Shown here piece by piece: positions 56,801 to 64,000 of a stretch of DNA of 64,000 nucleotides (position 1 is its first letter; each line of letters starts with the position of its first letter). A model generated the notes under the pieces. It was not told where the DNA came from and did no database searches. It saw nothing but the letters and a program-made list of their open reading frames with translations. Source of the stretch: an uncultured Desulfobulbus sp. GTDB taxonomy: Bacteria; Desulfobacterota; Desulfobulbia; Desulfobulbales; Desulfobulbaceae. Location: positions 1,614,001 to 1,678,000 of the forward strand of contig NZ_OY760916.1 in the NCBI RefSeq assembly GCF_963664075.1. Direction: 5' to 3'. A program made the position numbers and the translations under genes.

Positions 56801-57027
56801 AGGCCTGCTGCTTGAAAATATCCCTGATCAATGGCGGCATAGTAGCCGGCAAATTGGAACTGATGTTTCCATTTGAGTTGCAAACGTACTTTTTCAAGCT
56901 CGTTGTCAGCAGCGAATGATGAGTTGATGCCAAAAGCAAGAACGAATGCGGTGCAGTTCAGGAGCGCTAGAAGAAAAAAGAGAGAGGAAAAAGCAGTCTG
57001 TATTCGCAAGAATGGGAAGCTGCGCAT
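53818..57027 (-). CDS. NMT1-PAS-PAS-GGDEF-EAL cyclic-di-GMP protein
   Basis: A 1069-residue membrane signalling protein. It has a signal sequence (to about residue 40), a periplasmic NMT1/THI5-like substrate-binding domain (about 45-300, LQLKWKHQFQFAGYYAA), a membrane helix near 345-365, two PAS domains (about 385-500 and 510-625), a GGDEF domain with intact GGDEF near 719, and an EAL domain with intact EALIRW near 844 and DDFGTGYSSL. Both synthesis and breakdown of cyclic-di-GMP are chemically possible. The sensor part resembles binding proteins for thiamine precursors or other small ligands. GGAG precedes the chosen ATG. Confidence 0.93.
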   Translation of the reverse strand: MRSFPFLRIQTAFSSLFFLLALLNCTAFVLAFGINSSFAADNELEKVRLQLKWKHQFQFAGYYAAIDQGYFQAAGLKVELVESSPETRPSELLVTGQVNYAIMSPGVLIEQQQGKPLVVLASIFQHSANAIMSLEGAGINSPQDLVGKRLLYSNATDGENRAMLITNGVPLAKIHTLPHTWQIDELINKKVDAQSVYLSNEPFLVRARGYKPVLMKPADWGVDFYGDCLITTKKEINTHPERTQAFLQAVKQGWRYALSHPEEIAQLIHSRYSTEKSIDSLLLESRTMRDLIQPNLVEIGYMNINRWHAIADTYVRLGLIQANYTLDDFLYSEIQQQHTARARFIQRLIVGGLLLTLVVGSAFGCVLLVFNRRLNREVNRRTKELAVSEQKFRTFFELASVGVAQVDAYSGRFLHVNQKYCEITGYSEAEMQERTFRDLTLPEDLILDRDERRQLVHGQLREFSVEKRYVRKDGSIVWVIISVSALWAPSETATTSLAIVRDISPRKKAEEELVFAAKVFEHSIEGIVVTDQNGTILQVNNAFSKITGYPPQEAIGENPRLLKSKRHPESFYQTMWQQLLEQGQWAGEIWNRRKNGEIYPEWLTINAVKNKQGVITNYVSIFHDITELKHQQEALEHQAQHDALTGLPNRVLLHDRLQESLKRMERSEKRVALLFLDVDNFKRINDGFGHTTGDNLLVELAKRLKTQLRTNDTLARQGGDEFLILMAEVDNVQDASIIAMRLLKSLEHPFLHDGVEYYVTASVGITLAPDDGTTSEILIKNADLALYRAKNLGRNNFQYFTQELDSKAHRRLSLEAQMRRGLEQGEFELHYQPQVLSSTNTIIGAEALIRWRHEGNLISPGEFIPLAEESGLILPMGAWILRTAAEQAKTWHKSGYALDISVNISSRQFVGQELAEQLKEILLRTGLEAGRLYFEITESMLMENLDNAQKTLETLRRIGGKFYLDDFGTGYSSLSYLKRLPLDGLKIDRSFIQDLANTTDSQAIARAIISLAETLNLAIVAEGVETEEQLKILNSMSDAIIIQGFLASRPLPCKEFTTLLASSPALLPK

Positions 57028-57384
57028 GCAAGGAAACTCCACGGGAACCATGGGGACAGAGATATAGTTAAAAGATAGCAGTTTAGCCCTTGAGGCTCAA
57101 GGGGATAGGGAAAAAAGACAACCTTTTTCCTAAAAATATTCAAACACAAGTACAAGCTTGAAGGAGCTCTGGAGGGCAAAGCACCTGTAGGTAAGCGTGT
57201 GATAAGTGCAGATCCTTTTGCGAGATTGCAGCTTATGGGAATCTTGAATACTTGCTTTTTCTTCCAATCTCGGCGTTATGCTTACAATTTAATCCTCGGA
57301 ATATTAACTATATACCTGCGGTTAAATTTTTAGCATGCCTTGATCTTGATTGAAAAATCTAATTATTCAAGACACCCTTATACG
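57028..57384. other. 357-base intergenic region with palindromes
   Basis: The gap lies between two minus-strand signalling genes. It contains a perfect palindrome (57087-57103) and an AT-rich inverted repeat TAGG(G)A5 / T5CCTA (57106-57132), both 60-105 bases ahead of the GGDEF-EAL gene. The rest is AT-rich and without an ORF. Confidence 0.4.
57087..57103. repeat. 17-base perfect palindrome, operator-like
   Basis: CCCTTGAG-G-CTCAAGGG has eight-base perfect arms about one base. It lies 60 bases before the start of the GGDEF-EAL gene, where a regulator could bind. Confidence 0.4.
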
Positions 57385-59181
57385 TTAGACAACTCTAAAG
57401 CGTTCTATCATTCGTTGGAGATCCCGCGCCATCTGATCGAGGTTGTCTACGCTTTTGGCAATGTTGTCACTGCTTAGAGAGACATCGCGCGCTGCGCTGT
57501 TGACCTCGTCAAGGTCTCCATGGATATTTTTCGCCATGGATGAGCAGACGGTGACAGAGGTGTTGATTTCAGAAATAACCAAGGATGCCTGGGCAATGTT
57601 ACTTGAGATCTCGCCTGTGGCTGTGTTCTGTTCGCTAATGGCATCTGCGACGACCAAAGTTATTGCATGAATATCGTTAATGATTTCATTCATTGCCTGT
57701 ATCTCCTTGAGCGTGGAGACAAGCGCCTGCTGCACAGTTTCGATTTGCTCTTTTATCTGACCGGTTGCATCGGTGGTCTGGTAGGAGAGCTCCTTGATTT
57801 CGTTGGCAACGATGGTAAATCCTTTGCCCGATTCTCCAGCCCTGGCGGCCTCAATTGTCGCATTTAATGCAAGCAGGTTGGTCTGATCAGAAATTTCCCC
57901 GATGGTCTCCGTGACCTTGCTGATTTCTTGCGTAACCGTATTGAGCTGATCCATTTGCAGTGAAGCACGCTGTGAGGTCAGCACACCTTTTTGGGAGATA
58001 TTGCGTGCATTTTCTGAATTTCGTGCAATTTCATTGAGGGTTGCGTTGATTTCTTCAGCTGCAGCTGCCATGAGCTGGATGTTGGTGGAGGCTTCTTCCA
58101 GGGCCATCGCGACCTTCCCCATGTGATCGTCCATAGTGTTTGCTGAGGAAAAGACATTTTCTGTCTTGCTTGAGGACGTGGTCGAGGTTGAGTGCATGGA
58201 GGTTGATATCTCGGCAAGCTGAAGAGAAGCGGTTGTTATGATTTTGGTATTGGAGGCAACCTGTCTGATCATTTTCTGTAGATTTTCGATAAATGTATTG
58301 AAATTCTGAACCAGACGACCGATTTCATCTTCGCTGCCAATGGAAATCCGATGGGTCAGGTCGGCATCCCCGCTGGCAATAGTATGCAGGCTTGTGGAGA
58401 CATGATCAATTGGCCCCACCACAATTTTTTTCACCAGGAAGTAGTAACAAAAAGCAACGATAAAGAGTCCCGTCAGGGTAATGAGCAATGCTGTCAAAAG
58501 ATTTGCGGTAATAAGTCTTTCTGCGGGTTCAAGTGATTGGATTATTTCAAAGGCTCCGTGTATTTCTCCTTTACTCCAACCTTCCATGGTTCCACCGGTG
58601 GGGTCCTGGCCGTTGGCAAGTCCCCAGATCTCCAAAGAGGCGTCGGGATCTCCGTGGCACATCAAACAGGTGTTACTCAGGCGGATCGGTAAAAAGTAAC
58701 GGACTGCTTGCCTGTTGCGGTCAATTACGTAATATTCTTCGAGGTTTTCAGTCTTGATTTTTTTGAGGGCCGGGGCCTCTATGGCGTAGTCCAAACCGTA
58801 ATCGGGTTGATTTTTTGGATTTCTTGGCGAAAATTTGGGTACCCGGAATTCATACTCACCTGCCTCTGCTTTTTTCATGGCAACTTCCCAGGCGGTGACC
58901 ACCGGCACCATGTTCATTAGTTCTTCCATTTTTCCCTGACGATAAAAATCTCTGGCCTGGGCAGGGGTAAAGATGTCCAATTGCCATTTTTTGTCCATCT
59001 CTTGACGAACAGATTCAGCTGCAAGGGTAATGGCGCGAGCCTTACTGACAAAAGAGTTAATAGTTTGATTGTAGTACATAAAGGAGAAGAACCCCATAAG
59101 CCCAAAGCTAAGCAGTGAAATCAGGGGGATGCCAATGAGTAAAAATTTTGTAGAAAGTTTCATCTTGGCAAATACTTTCAT
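57385..59181 (-). CDS. Chemoreceptor with DUF3365 haem-binding sensor
   Basis: A 598-residue methyl-accepting protein. After TM1 (about 12-32) the periplasmic part (about 35-225) is a DUF3365/Tll0287-type domain containing CLMCH near residue 172, a c-type haem motif. TM2 is near 230-250, then HAMP and the signalling domain with [21 protein letters not shown] covalently bound haem suggests sensing of redox state, oxygen or another haem ligand, as known for haem-PAS chemoreceptors in Geobacter, though the fold differs. AAAGGAG precedes the ATG. Confidence 0.9.
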   Translation of the reverse strand: MKVFAKMKLSTKFLLIGIPLISLLSFGLMGFFSFMYYNQTINSFVSKARAITLAAESVRQEMDKKWQLDIFTPAQARDFYRQGKMEELMNMVPVVTAWEVAMKKAEAGEYEFRVPKFSPRNPKNQPDYGLDYAIEAPALKKIKTENLEEYYVIDRNRQAVRYFLPIRLSNTCLMCHGDPDASLEIWGLANGQDPTGGTMEGWSKGEIHGAFEIIQSLEPAERLITANLLTALLITLTGLFIVAFCYYFLVKKIVVGPIDHVSTSLHTIASGDADLTHRISIGSEDEIGRLVQNFNTFIENLQKMIRQVASNTKIITTASLQLAEISTSMHSTSTTSSSKTENVFSSANTMDDHMGKVAMALEEASTNIQLMAAAAEEINATLNEIARNSENARNISQKGVLTSQRASLQMDQLNTVTQEISKVTETIGEISDQTNLLALNATIEAARAGESGKGFTIVANEIKELSYQTTDATGQIKEQIETVQQALVSTLKEIQAMNEIINDIHAITLVVADAISEQNTATGEISSNIAQASLVISEINTSVTVCSSMAKNIHGDLDEVNSAARDVSLSSDNIAKSVDNLDQMARDLQRMIERFRVV

Positions 59182-59445
59182 AGCACTCTCCTTTTGTCTC
59201 CAAAGCGCTTGCGGTGGTATCGGTCTGTTTACGTACTGGTGTACGCTGCACAGGCAGATGCCTAGAGATTTTCATATTTCTCTTTTTGGGAGGCCTGCTT
59301 TTATCTCGTTGAATTTCAGGGAAATGAAATAAAAAGAGATGATTAATCAGATAATAGGGGAAAAACTGCGAGCAAGGGTAGCGAGAAAATTGCTTAAAAA
59401 ATACCTAGTGAAATAGGTATATGGGGGCGGGAGGAGAGAGTCGTT

Positions 59446-61772
59446 TTAACGGAGGTTGAGGAGCAGGTAACGCAGGCCCCCCTTTTTACCTTTGAGACCG
59501 AGTTTTTTGCGGATATTACCACGGTGAGCAGAGACGGTTTTTTCGGCGATCATGAGCTGTTGAGCAATTTCCTTACTTGTTTTGCCTTCCCGAACTAGAG
59601 AGGCGACCTTGAGCTCAGCATTGGAAAAATTGAGTTCTGCCAGGGTGAGTTTATGGGCGAAAGAGGACGTAATTTGAGCTAGATGCAGCTCCAAGAGATT
59701 GATCCAGTTTTCTTGGGCTGGGTTGAGTGAACTCGTTTTAAGGTATTCCAGATAGGGAAGTATGAAATGCTTCATGTTTTTTTCGACTGCCTCTTCAAAA
59801 TCCTGGCGGTCAAGCTCCCGCTGGCGGAGGAGAGCCCGCAGGGCAGCATTGGCCTCTCCAAGATGGTCCTGCTTTTCATGCAGTTTTGCCTCGATCAGTT
59901 TCCGTTCAGTGACATCACGAATAGCTGCAAGATGGACCTTTTGCCCCAAGAGGTCAAAAGAAGTATGTGTGATTTCGACAGGAAATTCAGTGCCATCCTT
60001 TTTGCAGTGCATACGCTCAAGAACGCCCTGGGCTTGAGATTGGATGGCAAAACAAGATTTTTCAGGCTGGCTGAGAGATCTGTTGCCAGCAAATCCTTCA
60101 ACTCACCTCTGGTATATCCGTAGAGGTTTGTAAAGGCAGAGTTGATATCGATAATTCGCAGTGATTGCTGCTCAACCAGGGCAAGAGCATCTGATTCCAG
60201 TTCAAAGAGCTGACGATATTTGTTTTCGTTTTCCACCAGTGCGCGCGTTGTTTCTTTCAGACGGGTAATATCCATACAGACACAGACACATCCCCAGACC
60301 TCTTTGTTTTCATGAAAAAGAGGAATGGCATTGGCATAAATCCAGCGAATGGCGCCGTCGGGACGGGTTATTTGCAATTCATCGTTAGTAATACGTTTCT
60401 TTTTTGAGACAGCCCGCATCATGGTCATGTCCTCAGGCTGCAGCAAAGTGCCATCACGCCGAAATTCAAAGAGTTTCAGCTGCTCTTGCAACTCCCCCAG
60501 GGGACTTAAATTTTTCACTGTTGGCTGTATACCCGTCATTTCATAGGCTGCAGCATTCCCCGTGATGTTTGTGCAGGAGGCATCATAGGAAACGAAAACA
60601 GGGGAGGGGATTGCCGCGATAAGGGCTTCAAGTTCAGCGCTTTTTTTGAGCGCAGATATTTCGCTTGAACGGAGTGCCGTCTCCATCTGTTTTCTATGGG
60701 TAATATCCTGCATGGTGGCAATGCGATAGGGGGGGCTCCCGTCACTATTGCAAATGCAGACCAGGTCAATCTGCACAAAAATCCCATGTCCCTCCCGGTG
60801 CAGCATTTTACTCTCATATCTGTAGCTCCCTCGACGGTCGGCTTTGCGGATAGCTCTTCGAACATTTTTCCGTATATCAGGATGATATACACTTAGTATC
60901 GGTTCGCCCAAGAGGTCTTCAGGTGCGTGACCAAGAATAGAGGCAAACTTATCGTTGCAGACGATGATGCGGTTGCTCGTGATATCTCCCACTGCAATAC
61001 CATGGGCGCAATGGTGGAAGGCATCAGCCCACTGGCGAAGTTGTCCCTCCAACTCTTTTCGTTTTGTGATATCCGTGGCAGCGCCTACCCATTCGACGAT
61101 ATCACCATCTTCATTGAGGATTGGGACCGCCTTTGAAGATGTCCAGACCGTTGAACCATCCAGGCGCAGAACCCTATGCTCCAGGTCAAAGGGAGTTTTA
61201 CTCCTGATTGCCTCCTGAACAGCCGCATGCATTATTGCCCTGTCTTCTGGATGAATATAGGTTTCAAGCCAGTTGTTGTTGGGATTTACCGTCTCCTGAT
61301 AAAAGGTATTGCTGGAAAATTGTTTGATTTCGCTCCAATCCGCATTCATGCAGTACAAGACTTCGGAAACGGTCTGAGTCAGTGCGCTCAACCTCTTTTC
61401 GTACTGACGAAGAGCATTGGGGCTGGTTGTAGAAAAAAGAGTATTGTTCCCCTCGCTGAGCAGGACACGTAATCCGCCGCCGGGCAGAGGCGTGCATCGA
61501 TGCTGCAGGTGTCGCTGGGTGGATTTGTGAAAGACAGTTATAGTCTGGGATTCTCCTGTGAGTGCTGAGGAATAACAGGGGAAAAGAAGTGAACTTTCCG
61601 ATTTTGAAAAAAAGTCCCAGCACTGGGTTCCTGGTGAAGGGAGGGGATTGTATTGCAGTAGGTCAAGGGCCTCTTGACTGCAATACCAGATATGGAATTG
61701 AGCATCACAGGCAAAAAAAGCGCCTGGGAGAGTCTGCAGAAGAGATATTAACTGATCGTTGTCAGGCTGCAT
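59446..61772 (-). pseudogene. Frameshifted multi-PAS LuxR-type regulator
   Basis: Two overlapping frames encode one protein of about 775 residues. The 5' frame (from 61772) holds about five PAS domains. It shifts near 60065-60080, within a PAS domain, where the other frame supplies SQPEKS and HCKKDGTEFPVEIT and runs to 59446. The total span is one base short of a multiple of three, as expected for a single-base deletion in the CTCTCAGCC region. The C-terminus is a LuxR-type helix-turn-helix (LVREGKTSKEIAQQLM...KTVSAHRGNIRKKL). It may be a recent pseudogene, a phase-variable gene or a sequencing error. Confidence 0.82.
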
Positions 61773-61887
61773 GAGGGGGATCTACCTGAGTCGATACGGT
61801 TTTGTCGAGTCTTTATAAGAGAACCCAAGGTACCTACTTTTCTTGGGTCACTCACAGAGATATACAGAATAAAGGGGGCCTGCCACT

Positions 61888-61928
61888 AAAAAACATATCC
61901 CGCCTCAGAAGAGGTGAAGCGGGATATG
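61888..61928 (-). terminator. Terminator after the bacterioferritin-like gene
   Basis: Perfect ten-base arms CATATCCCGC and GCGGGATATG with a 15-base loop, followed by six T on the minus strand. Confidence 0.88.
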
Positions 61929-61958
61929 GCAAGGGTACAGGGTTCGTTATCAAGCGTA

Positions 61959-62459
61959 TTATTCGCCTGACGGGGTGCGCATGGCTCGATTTTTAGAACG
62001 CTCCATGGATTGGAGCGCCAGGTAATTGGCCCCAAATTTTTTCATGTTGGCCATCTCGTCGTCATATTCGTTGTAGTGACGCTCTTCATCAACCACCAGA
62101 TCTTCAAAGAGTTTTTTGGAGACGCTGTCCGCATTGGCGCTGCACTCGTTTGCCCATTTATTGTAATGCTCGGCACTCTCCATTTCCATCTGCCGGGCCA
62201 TAATCAGCATTTCGTTGACATCCTGAACAGGTTTGACTTCCTCGGAGCTTTTCATCACCACGTCGCCCCCAAGAAAAAGAATACGTTCGGCAAGTCGTTC
62301 AACATGAAGCATCTCATCAATGGCAGTGCGCTTGAACAGGCCAGCGAGCAGGTCATATCCCTGATCGTCGCAATGGAAATGAAAATACATATACTGGTGC
62401 AGGGCGGCAATTTCTTCGGCAACGGCTTGGTTGAGCAGTGTAATGCTGTTCTCGTGCAT
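61959..62459 (-). CDS. Bacterioferritin-like protein
   Basis: A 166-residue four-helix ferritin-family protein. Two EExxH-type iron sites are visible: AVAEEIAALHQY with the later DEMLHVERLAERI, and the C-terminal-half ESAEHYNKW with DEERHYNEY. The usual haem methionine region of bacterioferritin is close to LFLGGDV. It should store iron or detoxify peroxide or oxygen. GAGG eight bases upstream supports the ATG at 62459. It has a good sigma-70 promoter and its own terminator, hence a single-gene unit. Confidence 0.88.
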   Translation of the reverse strand: MHENSITLLNQAVAEEIAALHQYMYFHFHCDDQGYDLLAGLFKRTAIDEMLHVERLAERILFLGGDVVMKSSEEVKPVQDVNEMLIMARQMEMESAEHYNKWANECSANADSVSKKLFEDLVVDEERHYNEYDDEMANMKKFGANYLALQSMERSKNRAMRTPSGE

Positions 62460-62546
62460 GGTGATCACCTCGGAAAAAAGGATGGAATAGACCTGAACTT
62501 GGAGTAAAATCTCATCAAGCAAGACAGGACGACGGTATGCTGTTGA

Positions 62547-62575
62547 ACTGTAAAAAAGGGAAATTCAATTGTCAA
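62547..62575 (-). promoter_or_regulatory. Sigma-70 promoter of the bacterioferritin-like gene
   Basis: TTGACA and TACAGT with a 17-base spacer on the minus strand, about 90 bases before the start codon. Confidence 0.6.
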
Positions 62576-62630
62576 TGTTAACTAAGAATTTTTCTGATTA
62601 ACTCAGTTGTGCGGCAAGAACGTTATACTC

Positions 62631-63098
62631 TCAGGGCCATTGGCTATAGGGGTTTTTACAGAGGGCAGCGTTGTAATATCGGGTATCTCCACTTACTTCC
62701 TCCCCGATCCAGTCTGGCTTGGGAAAGGATTGTGCTTCATCCTCAAGTTCAATTTCTGCCATGATCAGTCCCTGATTGAGCCCGAGAAATTCATCTATTT
62801 CCCAGGTAAAGCCCTTATGGCTAATGGTATAGCGGATTTTTTCAATTTGAGGCTGTGGGCAGAGTTCATCAAGCATTGCTTTGGCCTCTTCAAGAGGGAT
62901 GGTATACTCGTATTCGCTTCGGCCAAAGCCAACAGTTGCACCTTTGATTGTCAGATAACCTGTTGTCCCGGCAATTCGAACACGTACGGATCGTTTCCTA
63001 TCAGCATGAAGATAGCCCTGTCTGTAATGGACCCCTTCAGCCAGGTCTCGCCAGGCTTCGTTTTTAAGGAGAAATTTGCGTTCGATTTCAGTGGCCAT
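62631..63098 (-). CDS. CYTH-domain triphosphate-binding protein
   Basis: A 155-residue stand-alone CYTH domain. The EIERKF motif (ExExK) at residue 4 and alternating charged strands (SVRVRI, YLTIKG, EYEYTIP, WEIDEF, MAEIELE) form the triphosphate tunnel. Homologues are inorganic triphosphatases or class IV adenylate cyclases; the former is more usual for this size, but the sequence does not decide. It precedes the bacterioferritin-like gene by about 170 bases, with a separate promoter between. Confidence 0.9.
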   Translation of the reverse strand: MATEIERKFLLKNEAWRDLAEGVHYRQGYLHADRKRSVRVRIAGTTGYLTIKGATVGFGRSEYEYTIPLEEAKAMLDELCPQPQIEKIRYTISHKGFTWEIDEFLGLNQGLIMAEIELEDEAQSFPKPDWIGEEVSGDTRYYNAALCKNPYSQWP

Positions 63099-63460
63099 GA
63101 AAACCCCCTGTCTATCAGTTGAATTGGTGGGTTTGGTTGTGTGGGGAGAGATTTTTTGATGAATTGATTTATTATTACACCATGTATCGTCCTAAAAGAA
63201 CATAAAAAAAGTGCGTGGTCCCTGCCGCGTGGGGGTACCGTAAACCTGTGGTTCTTTGCTTGACACTCCCCCCACCACTTGGTATCAAAGTGCACTATTT
63301 CCAGGTGGCTGCTATCTGCCGTCTTTATACTGAAACACGCCTACGCTTCCTGCAAACTGAACCACAACGACTTTGTTGGACAGCCTTGGAGTTGGGCCAC
63401 CATCTCTTTTGGTGGGTTTGATCTTTTTTTCCTGCGTAACGCAGTCATGTATTGGAAACT
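63099..63460. other. 362-base intergenic region with promoter and possible small RNA
   Basis: On the plus strand a sigma-70-like promoter (63260-63288) is followed by about 130 bases without an ORF. They end in a CCACC/GGTGG hairpin and a T-rich run at about 63402-63430, 30 bases before the last gene. This could be a 5' leader with an attenuator or a short non-coding RNA. Minus-strand sequence is the promoter side of the CYTH gene. Confidence 0.4.
63260..63288 (+). promoter_or_regulatory. Candidate sigma-70 promoter
   Basis: TTGACA and TATCAA with a 17-base spacer, upstream of the partial gene at the right edge. Confidence 0.5.
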
Positions 63461-64000
63461 ATGCTGAGAATATTACAAAGATTGCTGCTTATTTTGGTGC
63501 TTATTCAGCTTCTTCCGGCGCAGCATGTGTGGGCAGAAGATAATGTGCTCAGCACCATTGCAGAGGCTACCCGACAGTACAAAGCCGGTGACTATACGGG
63601 AGCAGCATCGAACTTAGACTATGCGGCTCAACTCGTTCGCCAGCAAAAAAGTGAACGAATGAAATCCTTGCTCCCCGAGCCCCTTGAGGGATGGGAGGGG
63701 AAGGAAGCAAATGCTCAAGCTCTGGGGGCCGCTATCTTGGGCGGTGGCGTGACAGTGAGCCGTGATTACAGACGAGACGACTCCAGGGTCAGTGTTGAAA
63801 TTGTCTCCGATTCTCCCGTACTCCAATCAGTCTTGATGATGATCAACAATCCCATGTTTGCCGGGGCCGGTGGAGGAAAACTTGAAACCCTCAAGGAACA
63901 GCGGGCCATTGTCAAATATGACAGCGGTAAAGAAAGCGGTGAGATGTATGTCGTTGTCGACTCCCGGTTTGTGGTCACCATCAAGGGAAAAAAAGTAACG
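63461..64000 (+). CDS. Exported protein of unknown function, partial
   Basis: The window contains the first 180 codons; the frame is open at the right edge. A signal peptide (about 1-23, cut after VWA) precedes a helical part that looks like one TPR-like unit (ATRQYKAGDYTGAASNLDYA). A glycine-rich turn (AAILGGGVTVSRDY) and strands with repeated valines follow. It resembles conserved hypothetical periplasmic proteins, but I cannot name a function. A weak GGA site lies before the ATG; frames further upstream are stopped. Confidence 0.7.
   Translation, partial: MLRILQRLLLILVLIQLLPAQHVWAEDNVLSTIAEATRQYKAGDYTGAASNLDYAAQLVRQQKSERMKSLLPEPLEGWEGKEANAQALGAAILGGGVTVSRDYRRDDSRVSVEIVSDSPVLQSVLMMINNPMFAGAGGGKLETLKEQRAIVKYDSGKESGEMYVVVDSRFVVTIKGKKVT

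Noticed and set aside
63289-63430. 6S RNA
   Set aside because: A long-range closing stem can be drawn, but the central bubble of 6S RNA is not evident and the segment is short.
1-64000. CRISPR array, prophage or defence island
   Set aside because: No spaced direct repeats, no phage structural or integrase genes and no recognised defence genes were found; IS66 is the only mobile element seen.

Overview
The window reads as one contiguous piece of a Gram-negative, anaerobic, non-photosynthetic bacterial chromosome. Most likely it is a sulfate reducer or relative of the Desulfobulbales (Desulfobacterota). The evidence is a complete methylmalonyl-CoA (propionate) module, the [FeFe]-hydrogenase maturase HydG, a large DUF3683-type flavin/iron-sulfur dehydrogenase, small c-type cytochromes, a haem-binding chemoreceptor and many sigma-54 and PAS-type regulators. 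The taxon is inferred from gene content, not proven. There is no rRNA, tRNA or CRISPR array. One RNA gene (SRP RNA) and one intact insertion sequence (IS66 family) are present.

Layout. 0.1-4.8 kb: SleB-like hydrolase, Nfu, RecD2 (TTG start), FolD and two tiny proteins. 4.8-9.1 kb: a CBS-domain ClC protein with unusual pore residues, a sigma-54 response regulator and a PHP phosphoesterase. 9.3-12.4 kb: a CbbQ/CbbO-type AAA+ and VWA pair. 12.4-18 kb: PilZ protein, chemoreceptor, outer-membrane barrel protein, methyltransferase. 18-26.4 kb: polyphosphate kinase, the 1214-residue FAD/Fe-S dehydrogenase and a KefB-type antiporter. 26.5-31.3 kb: a small orphan protein and a PAS/GAF histidine kinase with its sigma-54 regulator. 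31.4-33.4 kb: a FadR-type regulator with two near-identical palindromic sites, and a TauE/SafE permease. 33.4-36.5 kb: recR, ybaB, dnaX and the SRP RNA, an ancient conserved cluster.

36.8-45 kb is the metabolic core. A minus-strand operon encodes CoA-transferase subunits A and B, methylmalonyl-CoA epimerase, methylmalonyl-CoA mutase and its chaperone MeaB. It is preceded by a long leader with two terminator-like hairpins and a short ORF that ends inside the second one. Strong hairpins also sit in three of its four intergenic gaps. Diverging from it are a PduO-type cobalamin adenosyltransferase and a flavin reductase, which together could supply the mutase's adenosylcobalamin.

45-53.6 kb: a GltD-like oxidoreductase; a flavoprotein, diheme cytochrome and PEP-synthase regulator operon; IS66 with an exact 8-bp target duplication just upstream of hydG; an AEC transporter; a decayed polysaccharide deacetylase; and a small zinc protein. 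53.8-62 kb is a signalling stretch: an NMT1-PAS-GGDEF-EAL protein, a haem chemoreceptor and a frameshifted PAS-LuxR protein. 62-64 kb: bacterioferritin-like protein, CYTH protein and a partial secreted protein running off the right edge.

The observations most worth following up are an A9 run in dnaX placed to make a gamma-length product by slippage, the leader of the propionate operon, the ClC pore substitutions, and the cobalamin adenosyltransferase/reductase pair.
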